From positions 62,001-126,000 of the forward strand of contig JAVBXP010000084.1 of NCBI GenBank assembly GCA_030824495.1: a DNA stretch of 64,000 nt, given 5' to 3'. Shown here piece after piece: positions 1 through 9,407 of the stretch; position 1 is the stretch's first letter, and each line of letters starts with the position of its first letter. Origin of the DNA: a bacterium. Lineage in GTDB: Bacteria > Pseudomonadota > Alphaproteobacteria > Caulobacterales > Caulobacteraceae. Both the position numbers and the translations under genes were made by a program. The notes under the pieces are model-generated. The model was not told the DNA's origin. It saw only the letters and a list, made by a program, of their open reading frames with translations, and did not search any database.

Positions 1-1749
1 GGATCGGACGCTTCGGCCATGATCGACGAGGGCGTCGTGGCGCGGGGCCTCTGGCAGGGCAAGGAGGTCCTTGGCGTCCGCCTCAACTGGCACAAGCGCT
101 ACATCACCCTAGGCCCCGTCTGCACCGTGCTTGGCCTGGCCTTCAAGCTGCGCGACCCCGATCACCTGCTGGGCGAGCGAGAAGACATCGGCATCACCTG
201 CGCCCTGGTTCCGACCGACATCCCCGGCGTCGAGATTGGCCGCCGTCACCTGCCCGCCTTCCAGACATTCCAGAACGGGCCGAATTGGGGGCACGACGTC
301 TTCATTCCGCTCGACCTGATCATCGGCGGCGTGGACCGGGTCGGTGAGGGCTGGAAAATGCTGATGACGGCGCTGGCCGCCGGGCGTGGAATATCGCTGC
401 CCGCGCTGTCCGGCGCCTCCGCGGCCTTCTCGGCCCTGACCACCGGATCATACGCCCGCGTTCGCCAACAGTTCGGCTTGCCAATTGGCAAGTTCGAGGG
501 CGTGCAGGAGCGTCTGGCGCGCATCGCCGGCAACGCCTACCTGATCGACGGCGCGCGACGCCTAACCTGCATTGGGCTCGACCAGGGCCATCACCCCTCG
601 GTGATCTCGGCGATGATGAAGGCCGGCGCGACCGAGCGGATGCGGGTGGTGGTCAATGACGCCATGGACGTCCACGGCGGAAAGGCCGTCATCGAGGGAC
701 CGCGCAACTATCTGGGCGGCCACTACCGAGCGGTCCCCGTCGGCATCACGGTCGAGGGCGCCAACATCCTGACCCGCAGCCTCATGATCTTCGGCCAGGG
801 CGCGATCCGCGCTCATCCCTATCTGCTGGATGAGATCCTGGCCCTGGGAGAGGCTGACCAGCGCAAAGGCCTCGACCAGTTCGACGACGCGTTCTGGAAG
901 CATGTCGCCCATGCCCTGCGCACCGGGATAAACGCCTGGTCGCGGAGCTGGACGAATGGGCTCAGCGCCCCTGCCCCAGAAGCTGGCCGGGCGCGAGGCT
1001 TTTACCGCCAGATGGGGCGCTACACCGCCGCGTTCGCCCTTACCGCCGACGTCGCCCTGCTGACGCTGGGCGGCGAGTTGAAGCGCAAGGAGATGCTCTC
1101 GGGCCGGTTGGGCGACGTGCTCTCCGAGCTCTACTTCCTGTCTGGCGCCTTGAAGCGCTGGGAGGATGAGGGCCGCCAGGACGCCGACTTCCCGCTGCTG
1201 AAGTGGTGCATGGAAACCGGCTTTGCGACCATCGAGGCGCGGCTCGACGAGATCTTCGCCAACCTGCCCAACGCGCTGGCGGGCTGGCTGCTGCGCCTTG
1301 CCATCCTCCCGCTCGGCCCGCGGCGTCGCGGCCCCTCCGACCGCGTCACCCGCGACTGCGCCGATCTGTTGCTGGAACCCTCGCCAACACGCGATCGGCT
1401 TGTGGCAAACGTCTATATCGGCGGCGCCGACGAGGCGGTGGGCCAACTGATCGACGCTTTCGAGCAGGTGGTCGCCACCCAGCCCATTCATGATCGCTTG
1501 CGTGAACAGAAGGTCCGCGATTGGAAGGCGGCGGTGGGTCGTGGCCTCGTCACACCCGAGGAAGTAGCTCAGCTTGAGGCCGCTGAACGCGCCATCGCAG
1601 CGGTGATTGAAGTGGACGACTTTGCGCCCGACGCCTTAGCCGTCCATGACCAGCCCGCAGGCCTGCCTCCCCGCCTGCCTCCTGCAACTTCGGGGGAAGG
1701 CGCGCCGCTCCATCCGGCCGCGGCCATGCCGTTCGGGCGCGTGCATTGA
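1..1749 (+). CDS. fadE: Acyl-CoA dehydrogenase, FadE type (5' partial)
   Basis: This is the C-terminal part of a FadE-family acyl-CoA dehydrogenase, which catalyses the first step of fatty acid beta-oxidation using FAD. The reading frame is open from base 1, and the first codons read GSDA, matching the conserved T-E-P-x-x-G-S-D region of the acyl-CoA dehydrogenase middle domain, so the N-terminal domain lies outside the window. The ATG at 19 is internal. Downstream come the C-terminal helical domain (with VEGANILTRSLMIFGQGA, typical of FadE) and a long DUF1974-like C-terminal extension over roughly the last 280 residues. The last 30 or so residues are proline- and alanine-rich and probably disordered. 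It converges on the AraC-family gene 24 bp away. Family assignment is firm; substrate chain length cannot be read from sequence. Confidence 0.93.
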   Translation, partial: GSDASAMIDEGVVARGLWQGKEVLGVRLNWHKRYITLGPVCTVLGLAFKLRDPDHLLGEREDIGITCALVPTDIPGVEIGRRHLPAFQTFQNGPNWGHDVFIPLDLIIGGVDRVGEGWKMLMTALAAGRGISLPALSGASAAFSALTTGSYARVRQQFGLPIGKFEGVQERLARIAGNAYLIDGARRLTCIGLDQGHHPSVISAMMKAGATERMRVVVNDAMDVHGGKAVIEGPRNYLGGHYRAVPVGITVEGANILTRSLMIFGQGAIRAHPYLLDEILALGEADQRKGLDQFDDAFWKHVAHALRTGINAWSRSWTNGLSAPAPEAGRARGFYRQMGRYTAAFALTADVALLTLGGELKRKEMLSGRLGDVLSELYFLSGALKRWEDEGRQDADFPLLKWCMETGFATIEARLDEIFANLPNALAGWLLRLAILPLGPRRRGPSDRVTRDCADLLLEPSPTRDRLVANVYIGGADEAVGQLIDAFEQVVATQPIHDRLREQKVRDWKAAVGRGLVTPEEVAQLEAAERAIAAVIEVDDFAPDALAVHDQPAGLPPRLPPATSGEGAPLHPAAAMPFGRVH

Positions 1750-1773
1750 GGCGCGTCGGCTCAGCCGTGAGGG

Positions 1774-2754
1774 CTAGGCCGCCCGCCGAGGCCGCATCGC
1801 CCCAGGTGATACGCCGAGGTGTCGCTTAAAGGCGCGGCTGAAGGCAGGACCCGTTTCATAGCCGAGACGGGCGCAAACCTCCGCGATGCTGAGGCCCTGC
1901 TCGACCAGGAGCGTGCTGGCCAGGTACATGCGCCAGCGCGCGACATAGCGGGCTGGAGATAGGCCCAGAACCTGCGCGAAACGCTCGGTGAAGATCGAGC
2001 GGGACAGCCCTGCGGTGCGCGCCAAGACCTCAATCGACCAGTTGCCGCCAGGGTCCTGGTGGATCGCGGCAAGGGCCCGGCCGATCTTCGGGTCGCGGAT
2101 CGCGGCCATCCAACCCTCCGCCTCGCAGCCGCCGTCTCGCACCCAGGCACGGATCAGCCGCGTGATCACGACGTCCGCAAGCCGCGACAGAACCGTGGCC
2201 GCGCCGATCTGCTGGTCGAGGACCTCATCGGCCATCGCCGCCAGCAAGGCGGGCAGAGTGGGATCGCTGCGCGCGCCCGATACGGACACCACCGTCGGCA
2301 TGAGCTCCAGCAACGGGTTAAGACAGGGCTCGCGGAAGCGCACGTTGCAGCAGGCGATCACCGCAGTGGCGACCTCCGGTCCATCCAGCTGATAGACCCG
2401 GTCGCCGATGGGGCGCAGCGGCATGTTGGTGATGCACGTCGTCCTGCCATGCTGGGTGGCGCTCAAGCAGTGCGTCGTCCCCTTTGGCAGGAGAACAGCA
2501 TCGCCCGCCTGCAGGAACATCGGTTCATTGCCTTCGACCCGGAGCCAGCAGCTTCCCTCGACGACGAAATGCAGCCGCGCAGTCCCATCCCTTGGGAAGT
2601 TGACACCCCAGGGGGCCGACAGCCGGCAGCAACCGTATGAGACGCCGACGATCCGCAGGTCTCGCAGGATACGGCTTAGCGGGTCGTCATCCATCGCCCG
2701 GTGGAGGTCGGAGACCGGCGGGCTGAGCTGAGCCTGCAAACTCGCGTCGTGCAT
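1774..2754 (-). CDS. AraC-family transcriptional regulator with cupin-type ligand domain
   Basis: A 326-residue regulator. The N-terminal half resembles the cupin (Cupin_6-like) sensor domain of AraC regulators, with a beta-rich segment including FLQAGDAVLLPKGTTHCL. The C-terminal ~100 residues form the double helix-turn-helix domain, ending in the family signature around VCARLGYETGPAFSRAFKRH. The ATG at 2754 is chosen because a GGGAG sequence sits about 9 bases upstream; a TTG 24 bases further out would add eight residues without a better ribosome binding site. It lies directly downstream of the NepI-like MFS exporter on the same strand, with a spacer of about 108 bp, so it may control that exporter in response to a small ligand. 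That link is inferred from position alone. Confidence 0.9.
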   Translation of the reverse strand: MHDASLQAQLSPPVSDLHRAMDDDPLSRILRDLRIVGVSYGCCRLSAPWGVNFPRDGTARLHFVVEGSCWLRVEGNEPMFLQAGDAVLLPKGTTHCLSATQHGRTTCITNMPLRPIGDRVYQLDGPEVATAVIACCNVRFREPCLNPLLELMPTVVSVSGARSDPTLPALLAAMADEVLDQQIGAATVLSRLADVVITRLIRAWVRDGGCEAEGWMAAIRDPKIGRALAAIHQDPGGNWSIEVLARTAGLSRSIFTERFAQVLGLSPARYVARWRMYLASTLLVEQGLSIAEVCARLGYETGPAFSRAFKRHLGVSPGAMRPRRAA

Positions 2755-2862
2755 CTTGGCCGCTCCCTGTCTCGCCAACCGAGCGAGACAGATGTGGTCG
2801 CGAGCCCGGCAGAACCATGCCTGCCGCTCCGTTTTTCTTTGCCGTTCGTCCGGCGCTGGAAA

Positions 2863-4095
2863 CTAGGCGGCGTAGCAGGCGGCGTCACGGACCGCCCGAT
2901 GGCGTCGCAGTCCCAGTACGAAGCAGAGACCTGCAGCAGCCGCCGCGCCGCAAATAGCGCCGCTGAGGACGCCGAACCGATCAACCAGCAGTCCACCGGC
3001 GACGGCTCCCGTGGCGATTGCGACCTGGAAGGCCGCGGTCAGGAGACCACCCCCCAGTTCGGGCCGATCAGGCACATCCGTCACCATCCAGGCCTGGAAC
3101 CCGACAGGCAGAGCGGCGAACGCCATGCCCCAAAGCATCAAGGCCAGGCCCGCGAGCCATGGTGAAGCGCCAAACAGCACCAGCCCCGCCATAGACGCGG
3201 CCATCAAGGCCGATCCGCCAATGATCGCGAGCTTCGGATCGCGCTCAGCCAGGAAAGCGCCGACAAAATTCCCGAGGAAGCCGGCGCAGCCGAAGGCCAG
3301 CAGCACCAGCGAGATCGCGGCTACGTCCAGATGCGCCACCTGCTCCAGCACCGGCCGAATATAGGTGAAGCTCGCGAAGTGCCCGGAGATCACCACCAGC
3401 ACCGACACAAGCACGACCAGCGCCCGCGGACGGATGGCGACCTCCATAAGGTCGGCGAGGTTCGCCGCCCTGGTGGGTTTCAACTTCGGCAACGTGATCC
3501 AGAGGCCCACGAGCGCCAGTACGCCGATGACCCCGGCGATCAGAAACGCGGCGCGCCAACCCCAAAGATCACCGACATAGGCGCCGATGGGCGCGGCCGA
3601 GACCGTGGCCACCGTCACGCCGGTGAAGACGATCGACATGGCGCGCGGCAGGACCGGCATGGGCACCAGCCGCATCGCCGTGGCCGCCGCCATCGACCAA
3701 AAGCCCCCAAGGCTGATCCCGAGCACGACGCGGGCGAGGAGCAGCATAGGCAGGTTGGCCGCCAGGGCGGTCATCAGGTTCGAGATGCAGAGCAGGAGCA
3801 GCAGCCCCAGCATGACCCCCCGGCGATCCCACCGGCTGGTGAAGACCGGAACCAGAAGGGCGGCGAACGCCCCGACCACAGCCGTGGCGGTGACCGCCTG
3901 CCCCGCCGCCCCAAGGCTGACGCCCAGATCCGCAGCCAATGGCGTCAGGACGCTCGGTGGCAGGAACTCAGCCGTCACCAGCGCGAAGACACTAAGCGAA
4001 AGCGTCAGGATACCGCTCCAGGCGGCCTTCGTCGGTCCCTCGTCGTCGGATAAGGCGGTTGTTTCGGGCCTGTCGGCGGACTGAACTTCGAGCAT
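2863..4095 (-). CDS. MFS efflux transporter, NepI-like
   Basis: A 410-residue major facilitator with about twelve hydrophobic segments. The first part closely follows the pattern of E. coli NepI (purine ribonucleoside exporter): EFLPPSVLTPLAADLGVS in the first helix region, then AGQAVTATA and LGGFWSMAAATAMRLVP. The drug:H+ antiporter-1 type loop motif (SRWDRRGVML) follows helix 2. The start ATG has GGAG about 8 bases upstream. The likely role is proton-coupled export of a nucleoside or similar small molecule across the inner membrane; the substrate is not proven by these motifs. The AraC-type gene follows on the same strand and is a plausible regulator. The 454-bp upstream spacer presumably holds its promoter. 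Confidence 0.85.
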   Translation of the reverse strand: MLEVQSADRPETTALSDDEGPTKAAWSGILTLSLSVFALVTAEFLPPSVLTPLAADLGVSLGAAGQAVTATAVVGAFAALLVPVFTSRWDRRGVMLGLLLLLCISNLMTALAANLPMLLLARVVLGISLGGFWSMAAATAMRLVPMPVLPRAMSIVFTGVTVATVSAAPIGAYVGDLWGWRAAFLIAGVIGVLALVGLWITLPKLKPTRAANLADLMEVAIRPRALVVLVSVLVVISGHFASFTYIRPVLEQVAHLDVAAISLVLLAFGCAGFLGNFVGAFLAERDPKLAIIGGSALMAASMAGLVLFGASPWLAGLALMLWGMAFAALPVGFQAWMVTDVPDRPELGGGLLTAAFQVAIATGAVAGGLLVDRFGVLSGAICGAAAAAGLCFVLGLRRHRAVRDAACYAA

Positions 4096-4549
4096 GGGCG
4101 ACTCCGGATGGGAGCCCCCAGGTAGGCGGGGCGCGGCGACGCCTCAATGTCGGAACCGCCGGAATACATCGCCGTCCGTCCGGCGCCCCTCGACAGCGGG
4201 ATTAAGCCCGCAGATGGATCGTCAGTAGAATCTTACCAGACGGAGATTGCCGCCAACTCTGATCAATCATGATCAGGAGCCTTGTGGATAACTGAAGCTC
4301 GACGCCCCCACACTCGAGCTCATTTTCAAAATCAAATCATCGACAACAAGACCTGATCGGATTTCGAACTTCGGATATCACGGAAATACTATTCGCCTCC
4401 TGCCGACCTGGGGCGATTGACGCCTAATCCCTCATTTTCCTTTGAGATATTCCGCTATCAACCCTTGAAATGCGCGCCCTAGTCCGAGAAGTTAGCGCAA
4501 CTCAAGCTGTTCGCCGCCACCATCCCCACAGGAAGGAACCCGCCCGACG
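4096..4549. other. 454-bp AT-richer intergenic region between divergent MFS and Mrp genes
   Basis: No convincing gene is seen. The segment from about 4200 to 4480 is visibly richer in A+T than the surrounding coding DNA and must carry the promoters for the leftward MFS gene and the rightward Mrp operon. It contains an 18-bp dyad (4259-4276) and one exact DnaA-box consensus on the minus strand (4283-4291). The Mrp ribosome binding site, AGGAAGGA, is at about 4530-4537. Confidence 0.7.
4259..4276. promoter_or_regulatory. Perfect inverted repeat, candidate operator
   Basis: The sequence CTGATCAATCATGATCAG is a dyad of two 7-bp arms around a 4-bp spacer, located in the long spacer between the MFS gene and the Mrp operon. 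It is about 160 bp upstream of the MFS start. The dyad is directly visible; a regulatory role is inferred. Confidence 0.4.
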
Positions 4550-7468
4550 ATGCCGCACGACGCGCTGCTCATCGCCATTGTCGGAATCCCCTTCCTGGCG
4601 AGCCTTGCTGCGCTGTTCATCCGTGCGAATGCTCGCAACCTGGCGGCTTGGCTCGCTACGGGCGCGGCGCTGGCCAGCCTGGCGCTGTCCATAGCGCTCT
4701 ATCCGGGCGTCGTTGACGGTGGCGTCGTTCGGCTCGTCATCCCGTGGGTCCCAAGCCTTGGCCTGGATCTGACGCTCCGGGTCGATGGATTCGCCTGGCT
4801 GTTCCTGGTGCTCATCAGCGGCATCGGCGCGCTCGTGGGGATCTATGCGCGCTACTACATGTCGCCCGACGACCCGGTGCCGCGCTTCTTCGCGTTCCTG
4901 CTGGCCTTCATGGGATCGATGCTCGGCATCGTCATGGCGGGCAATGTCATCCAGATGGTCTTCTTCTGGGAGCTCACCAGCCTCTTTTCCTTCCTCCTGA
5001 TCGGCTATTGGCATCATGGCGCGGCCGCCCGCGACGGCGCCCGGATGGCGCTGATCGTGACGTCGGCGGGCGGCCTATGCCTTCTGGCGGGCGTATTGGT
5101 GATCGGCCAGATCGTCGGCAGCTTCGATCTCGACGTCATTCTGGCGTCCGGCGAGATCATCCGCGACCATCCACTCTATCGGCCGGCGCTGATCCTCGTG
5201 CTGCTCGGCGCGTTCACCAAGAGCGCGCAGTTCCCTTTCCACTTCTGGCTGCCGCACGCGATGTCGGCGCCCACCCCGGTCTCGGCCTACCTGCACTCGG
5301 CCACTATGGTGAAGGCCGGCGTCTTCCTGCTCGTGCGTTTCTGGCCTGTGCTGTCGGGTACGCCCGAATGGTTCTGGCTGGTTGGGACCGCCGGTCTCGT
5401 GACCCTGGTTCTCGGCGCCTACTTCGCCATGTTCCAGCAGGATCTGAAGGGTGTCCTGGCCTATTCGACGATCAGCCATCTGGGCCTGATCACCCTGCTG
5501 CTCGGCATGGGCAGCCCCCTGGCCTGCGTCGCGGCCATTTTCCACATCGTCAATCACGCGACGTTCAAGGCCTCGTTGTTCATGGCCGCCGGGGCCATCG
5601 ACCACGAAGCCGGCACGCGCGACCTACGCCGTCTGGGCGGCCTGAGGCGGTTCATGCCGGTGACGGCGGTCCTGGCGATCATCGCCAGCGCCGCCATGGC
5701 GGGCGTCCCGCTGCTGAACGGCTTCCTTTCGAAGGAGATGTTCTTCGAGGAAGCCCTGGCCGCGCGTTGGGGAACGGCCTTCGACCTGGTGCCGACCTTG
5801 GCCGCCGTCGCCGCCAGCGCCTTTGGCGTCACCTATGCTCTTCGGCTTGTCGTGGGCGTCTTCTTCGGACCGGTTCCTGAGACCATGCCCCGCCAGCCGC
5901 ACGAACCACCGCGCTGGATGCTGGCGCCTATCGCCTTCCTGGTCGCCGCCTGCCTGCTGGTGGGGATGTTCCCCGCCGTGGTGATCGGCCCATCGCTGCA
6001 GGCCGCGTCGATTTCGGTGCTGGGCGGCCAGACCCCCTCCTATAGCCTGGCTGTGTGGCATGGCTTCACGCCGGCCCTGCTGATGAGCTTCGTCACCTTG
6101 ATCGCTGGGACCTTGCTCTATCGCACCCGGCGCGAGTGGCTGGCGCAGCAGGATTGGCCGTTCCTGGCGCGGGGGATCAGCGGCAAGGCGATCTTCGAAC
6201 AGGTGCTCGGCTTCCTCGCCAAGACCGCCCCGCGCCGGCTCGAGAGCCGGTTCCCCGGCCGCAAGCTACAGCCGCAGATCCTGCTGATCATCCTGGCGGC
6301 GATGGTCGCGGCCGGTTTGGCGGTCGGCAGCGCGCCCGCCGCCTTCGAACCGCTGCGTTGGTCCAGCATCGATCCGGCCTTCGCCATGCTCTGGCTCCTC
6401 GGGGGCGCCTGCGCGGCCGGCGCGGCGATCCTGGCCAAGTTCCACCGGCTGGCGGCCTTGATCCTGACCGGTGGCGCGGGCCTGGTGTCGTGCATCAGCT
6501 TCGTCTGGCTCTCCGCGCCTGATCTAGCCGCCACCCAATTGTTGGTGGAGGTGGTCACCACCATCCTGATCCTGCTCGGGCTACGCTGGCTTCCGCGCCG
6601 CCTGCCCGCCCAGACCCAAGGCCAAGAACGCCTGGCGCGGTTCAGACGCCGCCGCGACGTGATCATCGCGCTCGCCGCCGGACTTGGCCTGGCCACCCTG
6701 GCCTATGGCGTGATGATGCACCCGGTGGAGGACTCGATCTCTCGCTTCTTCCTGGAGCGCGCCTATTCCGAAGGCGGCGGTCGCAACGTGGTCAACGTTT
6801 TGCTCGTCGACTTCCGCGCCTTCGACACCCTGGGCGAGATTACGGTCCTGGCCATCGTCGCCCTGACCGTGTTCGCCCTGCTCCGGCGCTTCCGGCCCAG
6901 CGTGGAAAGCGTCGGCCTGCCGTCACAGCAACGCTACCAGAACGCCATCGACGAGCGACTGCCTGAACGCAGCACCGGCCACACCCTGACCAGCTACATG
7001 ATGATCCCCGGCTTGATCATCCAGCTGATGTTCCCGGTAATCCTGCTGTTTGGCCTGCACCTGTTCCTGCGCGGACACGATCTGCCCGGCGGCGGCTTCG
7101 CTGCGGGGATCACGATTTCGGTGGGCCTAATCTTACTCTACATGGCCGGCGGGGCGCGCTGGGTGGAGTCCCGCCTTCGCGTCGCCCCCGTACGTTGGAT
7201 CGGCCTGGGACTGCTGACCGCGCTCGCCACGGGCATGGGGTCCCTGCTGTTCGGCTATCCCTTCCTGACCGCCTATTTCCAGTACCTCGACCTGCCGGTG
7301 TTTGGACGCATCCCGCTGGCGACGGCGGTCCTGTTCGATCTGGGGGTCCTGATGCTGGTGGTTGGCGCGACCACGCTGATCCTGATCGCCCTGGCCCACC
7401 AGTCCCTGCGCCGCCCCCGCGTCCTGACGCCCAGCGCCCCGCCAGCCAACCCGCCGGGAGATCACTGA
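4550..7468 (+). CDS. mrpA: Mrp/Pha cation:proton antiporter subunit A fused to subunit B
   Basis: A 972-residue inner-membrane subunit of the multisubunit Mrp (Mnh/Pha) antiporter, which exchanges Na+ or K+ for protons. Residues ~65-400 form the NuoL/proton-antiporter core, with the conserved glutamate in FFWELTSLFSFLLIGYW and the conserved lysine in GAFTKSAQFPFHFWLPHAM. Next come the MrpA C-terminal region and, after about residue 810, an MnhB-like domain (LFLRGHDLPGGGFAAGI). The A-B fusion is the known six-gene (group 2) layout of proteobacterial mrp operons. The ATG at 4550 has a strong AGGAAGGA site. The stop overlaps the start of subunit C (TGATG). The transported ion (Na+ or K+) cannot be decided from sequence. 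Confidence 0.95.
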   Translation: MPHDALLIAIVGIPFLASLAALFIRANARNLAAWLATGAALASLALSIALYPGVVDGGVVRLVIPWVPSLGLDLTLRVDGFAWLFLVLISGIGALVGIYARYYMSPDDPVPRFFAFLLAFMGSMLGIVMAGNVIQMVFFWELTSLFSFLLIGYWHHGAAARDGARMALIVTSAGGLCLLAGVLVIGQIVGSFDLDVILASGEIIRDHPLYRPALILVLLGAFTKSAQFPFHFWLPHAMSAPTPVSAYLHSATMVKAGVFLLVRFWPVLSGTPEWFWLVGTAGLVTLVLGAYFAMFQQDLKGVLAYSTISHLGLITLLLGMGSPLACVAAIFHIVNHATFKASLFMAAGAIDHEAGTRDLRRLGGLRRFMPVTAVLAIIASAAMAGVPLLNGFLSKEMFFEEALAARWGTAFDLVPTLAAVAASAFGVTYALRLVVGVFFGPVPETMPRQPHEPPRWMLAPIAFLVAACLLVGMFPAVVIGPSLQAASISVLGGQTPSYSLAVWHGFTPALLMSFVTLIAGTLLYRTRREWLAQQDWPFLARGISGKAIFEQVLGFLAKTAPRRLESRFPGRKLQPQILLIILAAMVAAGLAVGSAPAAFEPLRWSSIDPAFAMLWLLGGACAAGAAILAKFHRLAALILTGGAGLVSCISFVWLSAPDLAATQLLVEVVTTILILLGLRWLPRRLPAQTQGQERLARFRRRRDVIIALAAGLGLATLAYGVMMHPVEDSISRFFLERAYSEGGGRNVVNVLLVDFRAFDTLGEITVLAIVALTVFALLRRFRPSVESVGLPSQQRYQNAIDERLPERSTGHTLTSYMMIPGLIIQLMFPVILLFGLHLFLRGHDLPGGGFAAGITISVGLILLYMAGGARWVESRLRVAPVRWIGLGLLTALATGMGSLLFGYPFLTAYFQYLDLPVFGRIPLATAVLFDLGVLMLVVGATTLILIALAHQSLRRPRVLTPSAPPANPPGDH

Positions 7469-7806
7469 TGGAGCTTGTGCTGTCCGCGGCGATCGGGGTG
7501 CTTACGGCGTCTGGTGTCTGGCTTATCCTTCGGCCCAGGACCTTCCAGGTGATCATCGGCCTGACGCTGATCTCCTACGCCGTGAACCTGTTCATCTTCT
7601 CCACCGGCGGACTGCGGGTGGGCTCTGACCCGGTGCTCAAGTCCGGCGTCGACCTTGAGCGCTACGCTGACCCTCTACCCCAGGCCCTGGTCCTCACCGC
7701 TATCGTCATCAGCTTTGCGACCACGGCGCTGTTCCTGGTCGTCCTGCTCGCCTCTCGCGGCCTGACCGGCGTCGACCATGTCGACGGCGAGGACGGCACC
7801 CCATGA
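7468..7806 (+). CDS. mrpC: Mrp antiporter subunit C
   Basis: A 112-residue NuoK-like subunit of the Mrp antiporter. It has three hydrophobic helices and the typical signature DPLPQALVLTAIVISFATTA near residue 68. The start is the ATG overlapping the stop of subunit A/B (TGATG at 7466-7470); a longer in-frame reading upstream would run inside the previous gene. The stop overlaps the start of subunit D (ATGA), so translation of the whole operon is likely coupled. Its known role is to form part of the membrane arm needed for complex assembly and ion exchange. Confidence 0.93.
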   Translation: MELVLSAAIGVLTASGVWLILRPRTFQVIIGLTLISYAVNLFIFSTGGLRVGSDPVLKSGVDLERYADPLPQALVLTAIVISFATTALFLVVLLASRGLTGVDHVDGEDGTP

Positions 7807-9407
7807 GCGCCCACCTGCTCATCGCCCCGATCGTCATTCCGCTGCTGGTCGGCGCGCTCCAACTGCTGATCGGCGACCGCCGACCGGGGGTGAAGTCGGC
7901 GCTGGGCCTTGTCTCCTGCGTCGCCCTGTTGGCCACTTCGATCGCCTTGCTCGTCATGGCGGCCGATCCTCCAGGCGGCGGCCAGCTCGGCGGCGTCTAC
8001 CGGATCGGCGATTGGCCGACGCCCTTCGGCATCGTCCTGGTGCTCGACCGACTGTCGGCGGTGATGTTGACGCTGACGGCGGTTCTCGGCCTGACCACCC
8101 TGCAGTTTTCGCTGCGGCGCTGGGCGCGGCTGGGTCCGCACTTCCATCCGCTGTTCCAGTTCCTGCTGATGGGGCTCAACGGCGCGTTCCTGACCGGGGA
8201 CCTGTTCAACCTTTTCGTCTTCTTCGAGGTCCTGCTCGCGGCCTCCTACGGACTGGCGATGCATGGGTCAGGGCCGAAGCGCGTGGGCGCCGGGCTGCAC
8301 TACATCGTTATCAACCTGGCCGCCTCGATGCTCTTCCTCATCGGGGTCAGCCTGATCTTTGGCGTGACGGGCACCCTCAACATGGCCGCGCTCGCAGAGC
8401 GCATTCCGGCCGTGCCTGAAAACACCCGCAATCTGCTGCACGCCGGCGCGGCGATCCTAGGGGTCGCTTTCCTGGTCAAGGCGGCGATGTGGCCGCTCGG
8501 CTTCTGGCTGCCCCGCACCTATGACGCGGCCGCCCCGCCGGTGGCGGCGATGTTCGCGATCATGACCAAGCTGGGGATCTACGTCCTGCTGCGCCTCAGC
8601 CTGCTGCTGTTCGGCGACGAGGCCGGCCCGTCGGCGGGCTTTGGCGAGCGATGGCTGATGGTCGGCGGCGCGGCGACCCTGATCGTCGGCATGATCGGCA
8701 TGCTGGCGGCGAAGGACCTCGGCAGGATCGCCGGCTACAGCCTCCTGGTTTCCGCCGGAACCCTGCTGGCCGCGGTCGGTTTCGACGACCCCGCGGTCAC
8801 CGCTGGCGCGCTCTTCTATCTCGTCGCCTCCACCCTGGGCGCCGCCGCGTTCTTCCTGCTGGCGGGGGTGATCGCTCCGGATGGGGATGACGAGATCGAG
8901 GACCAGGTGCTGGAGGCCTACAACCCGACCAACGCGCCGCTTTTCACAGAGGAGGACGAAACCATCGTCCTGATTTCGGCGCCGACCGCTGTCCTCAGCG
9001 CCGCCTTCCTGGCTTGCACGCTGATGGTCGCGGGCCTGCCGCCGTTCTCCGGGTTCCTGGCCAAGTTCGCCATGCTCGCCCCAATGATCAGCCCTCAAGC
9101 GGCTCCGGCGATTCCGGGCGGTGGCGTGGCGCTCTTCGCCCTGATCATCCTCTCCAGCCTCTGCTCGCTGATCGCCATGGTCCGCGCCGGCATCCAGATC
9201 TTCTGGGCTGATCCTGACCGCAACCTGCCGACCGTCCGCCTCTATGAGATCGCGCCGGTGCTTGGACTACTGGGTCTGTGCCTGCTGCTGACCGTCGTTG
9301 CACAGGGGCCGATGAGCTACATGCGCGGCGTCGCCGACCAGATCCACTCCGCGACAATCTATGTCTCAGGAGTGCTGCCTGACACCAGCCTGGGACGCAG
9401 GCCATGA
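7803..9407 (+). CDS. mrpD: Mrp antiporter subunit D
   Basis: A 534-residue NuoN/NuoM-like proton-translocating subunit with about 14 transmembrane segments. The conserved ion-path glutamate is in FFEVLLAASYGLAMHG, and the conserved lysine lies in FLVKAAMWPLGFWLPRTY. A hydrophilic acidic loop (around DGDDEIEDQVLEAYNPTN) occurs about two thirds along, as in other MrpD proteins. The start overlaps the subunit C stop by 4 bp, and the stop overlaps subunit E by 4 bp (ATGA at 9404-9407). It is the second large antiporter-type subunit of the complex. Confidence 0.95.
   Translation: MSAHLLIAPIVIPLLVGALQLLIGDRRPGVKSALGLVSCVALLATSIALLVMAADPPGGGQLGGVYRIGDWPTPFGIVLVLDRLSAVMLTLTAVLGLTTLQFSLRRWARLGPHFHPLFQFLLMGLNGAFLTGDLFNLFVFFEVLLAASYGLAMHGSGPKRVGAGLHYIVINLAASMLFLIGVSLIFGVTGTLNMAALAERIPAVPENTRNLLHAGAAILGVAFLVKAAMWPLGFWLPRTYDAAAPPVAAMFAIMTKLGIYVLLRLSLLLFGDEAGPSAGFGERWLMVGGAATLIVGMIGMLAAKDLGRIAGYSLLVSAGTLLAAVGFDDPAVTAGALFYLVASTLGAAAFFLLAGVIAPDGDDEIEDQVLEAYNPTNAPLFTEEDETIVLISAPTAVLSAAFLACTLMVAGLPPFSGFLAKFAMLAPMISPQAAPAIPGGGVALFALIILSSLCSLIAMVRAGIQIFWADPDRNLPTVRLYEIAPVLGLLGLCLLLTVVAQGPMSYMRGVADQIHSATIYVSGVLPDTSLGRRP

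Noticed and set aside
4283..4291. Replication origin at the DnaA box in the 454-bp spacer
   Set aside because: Only one consensus box was seen, and flanking genes are not those of an origin region.
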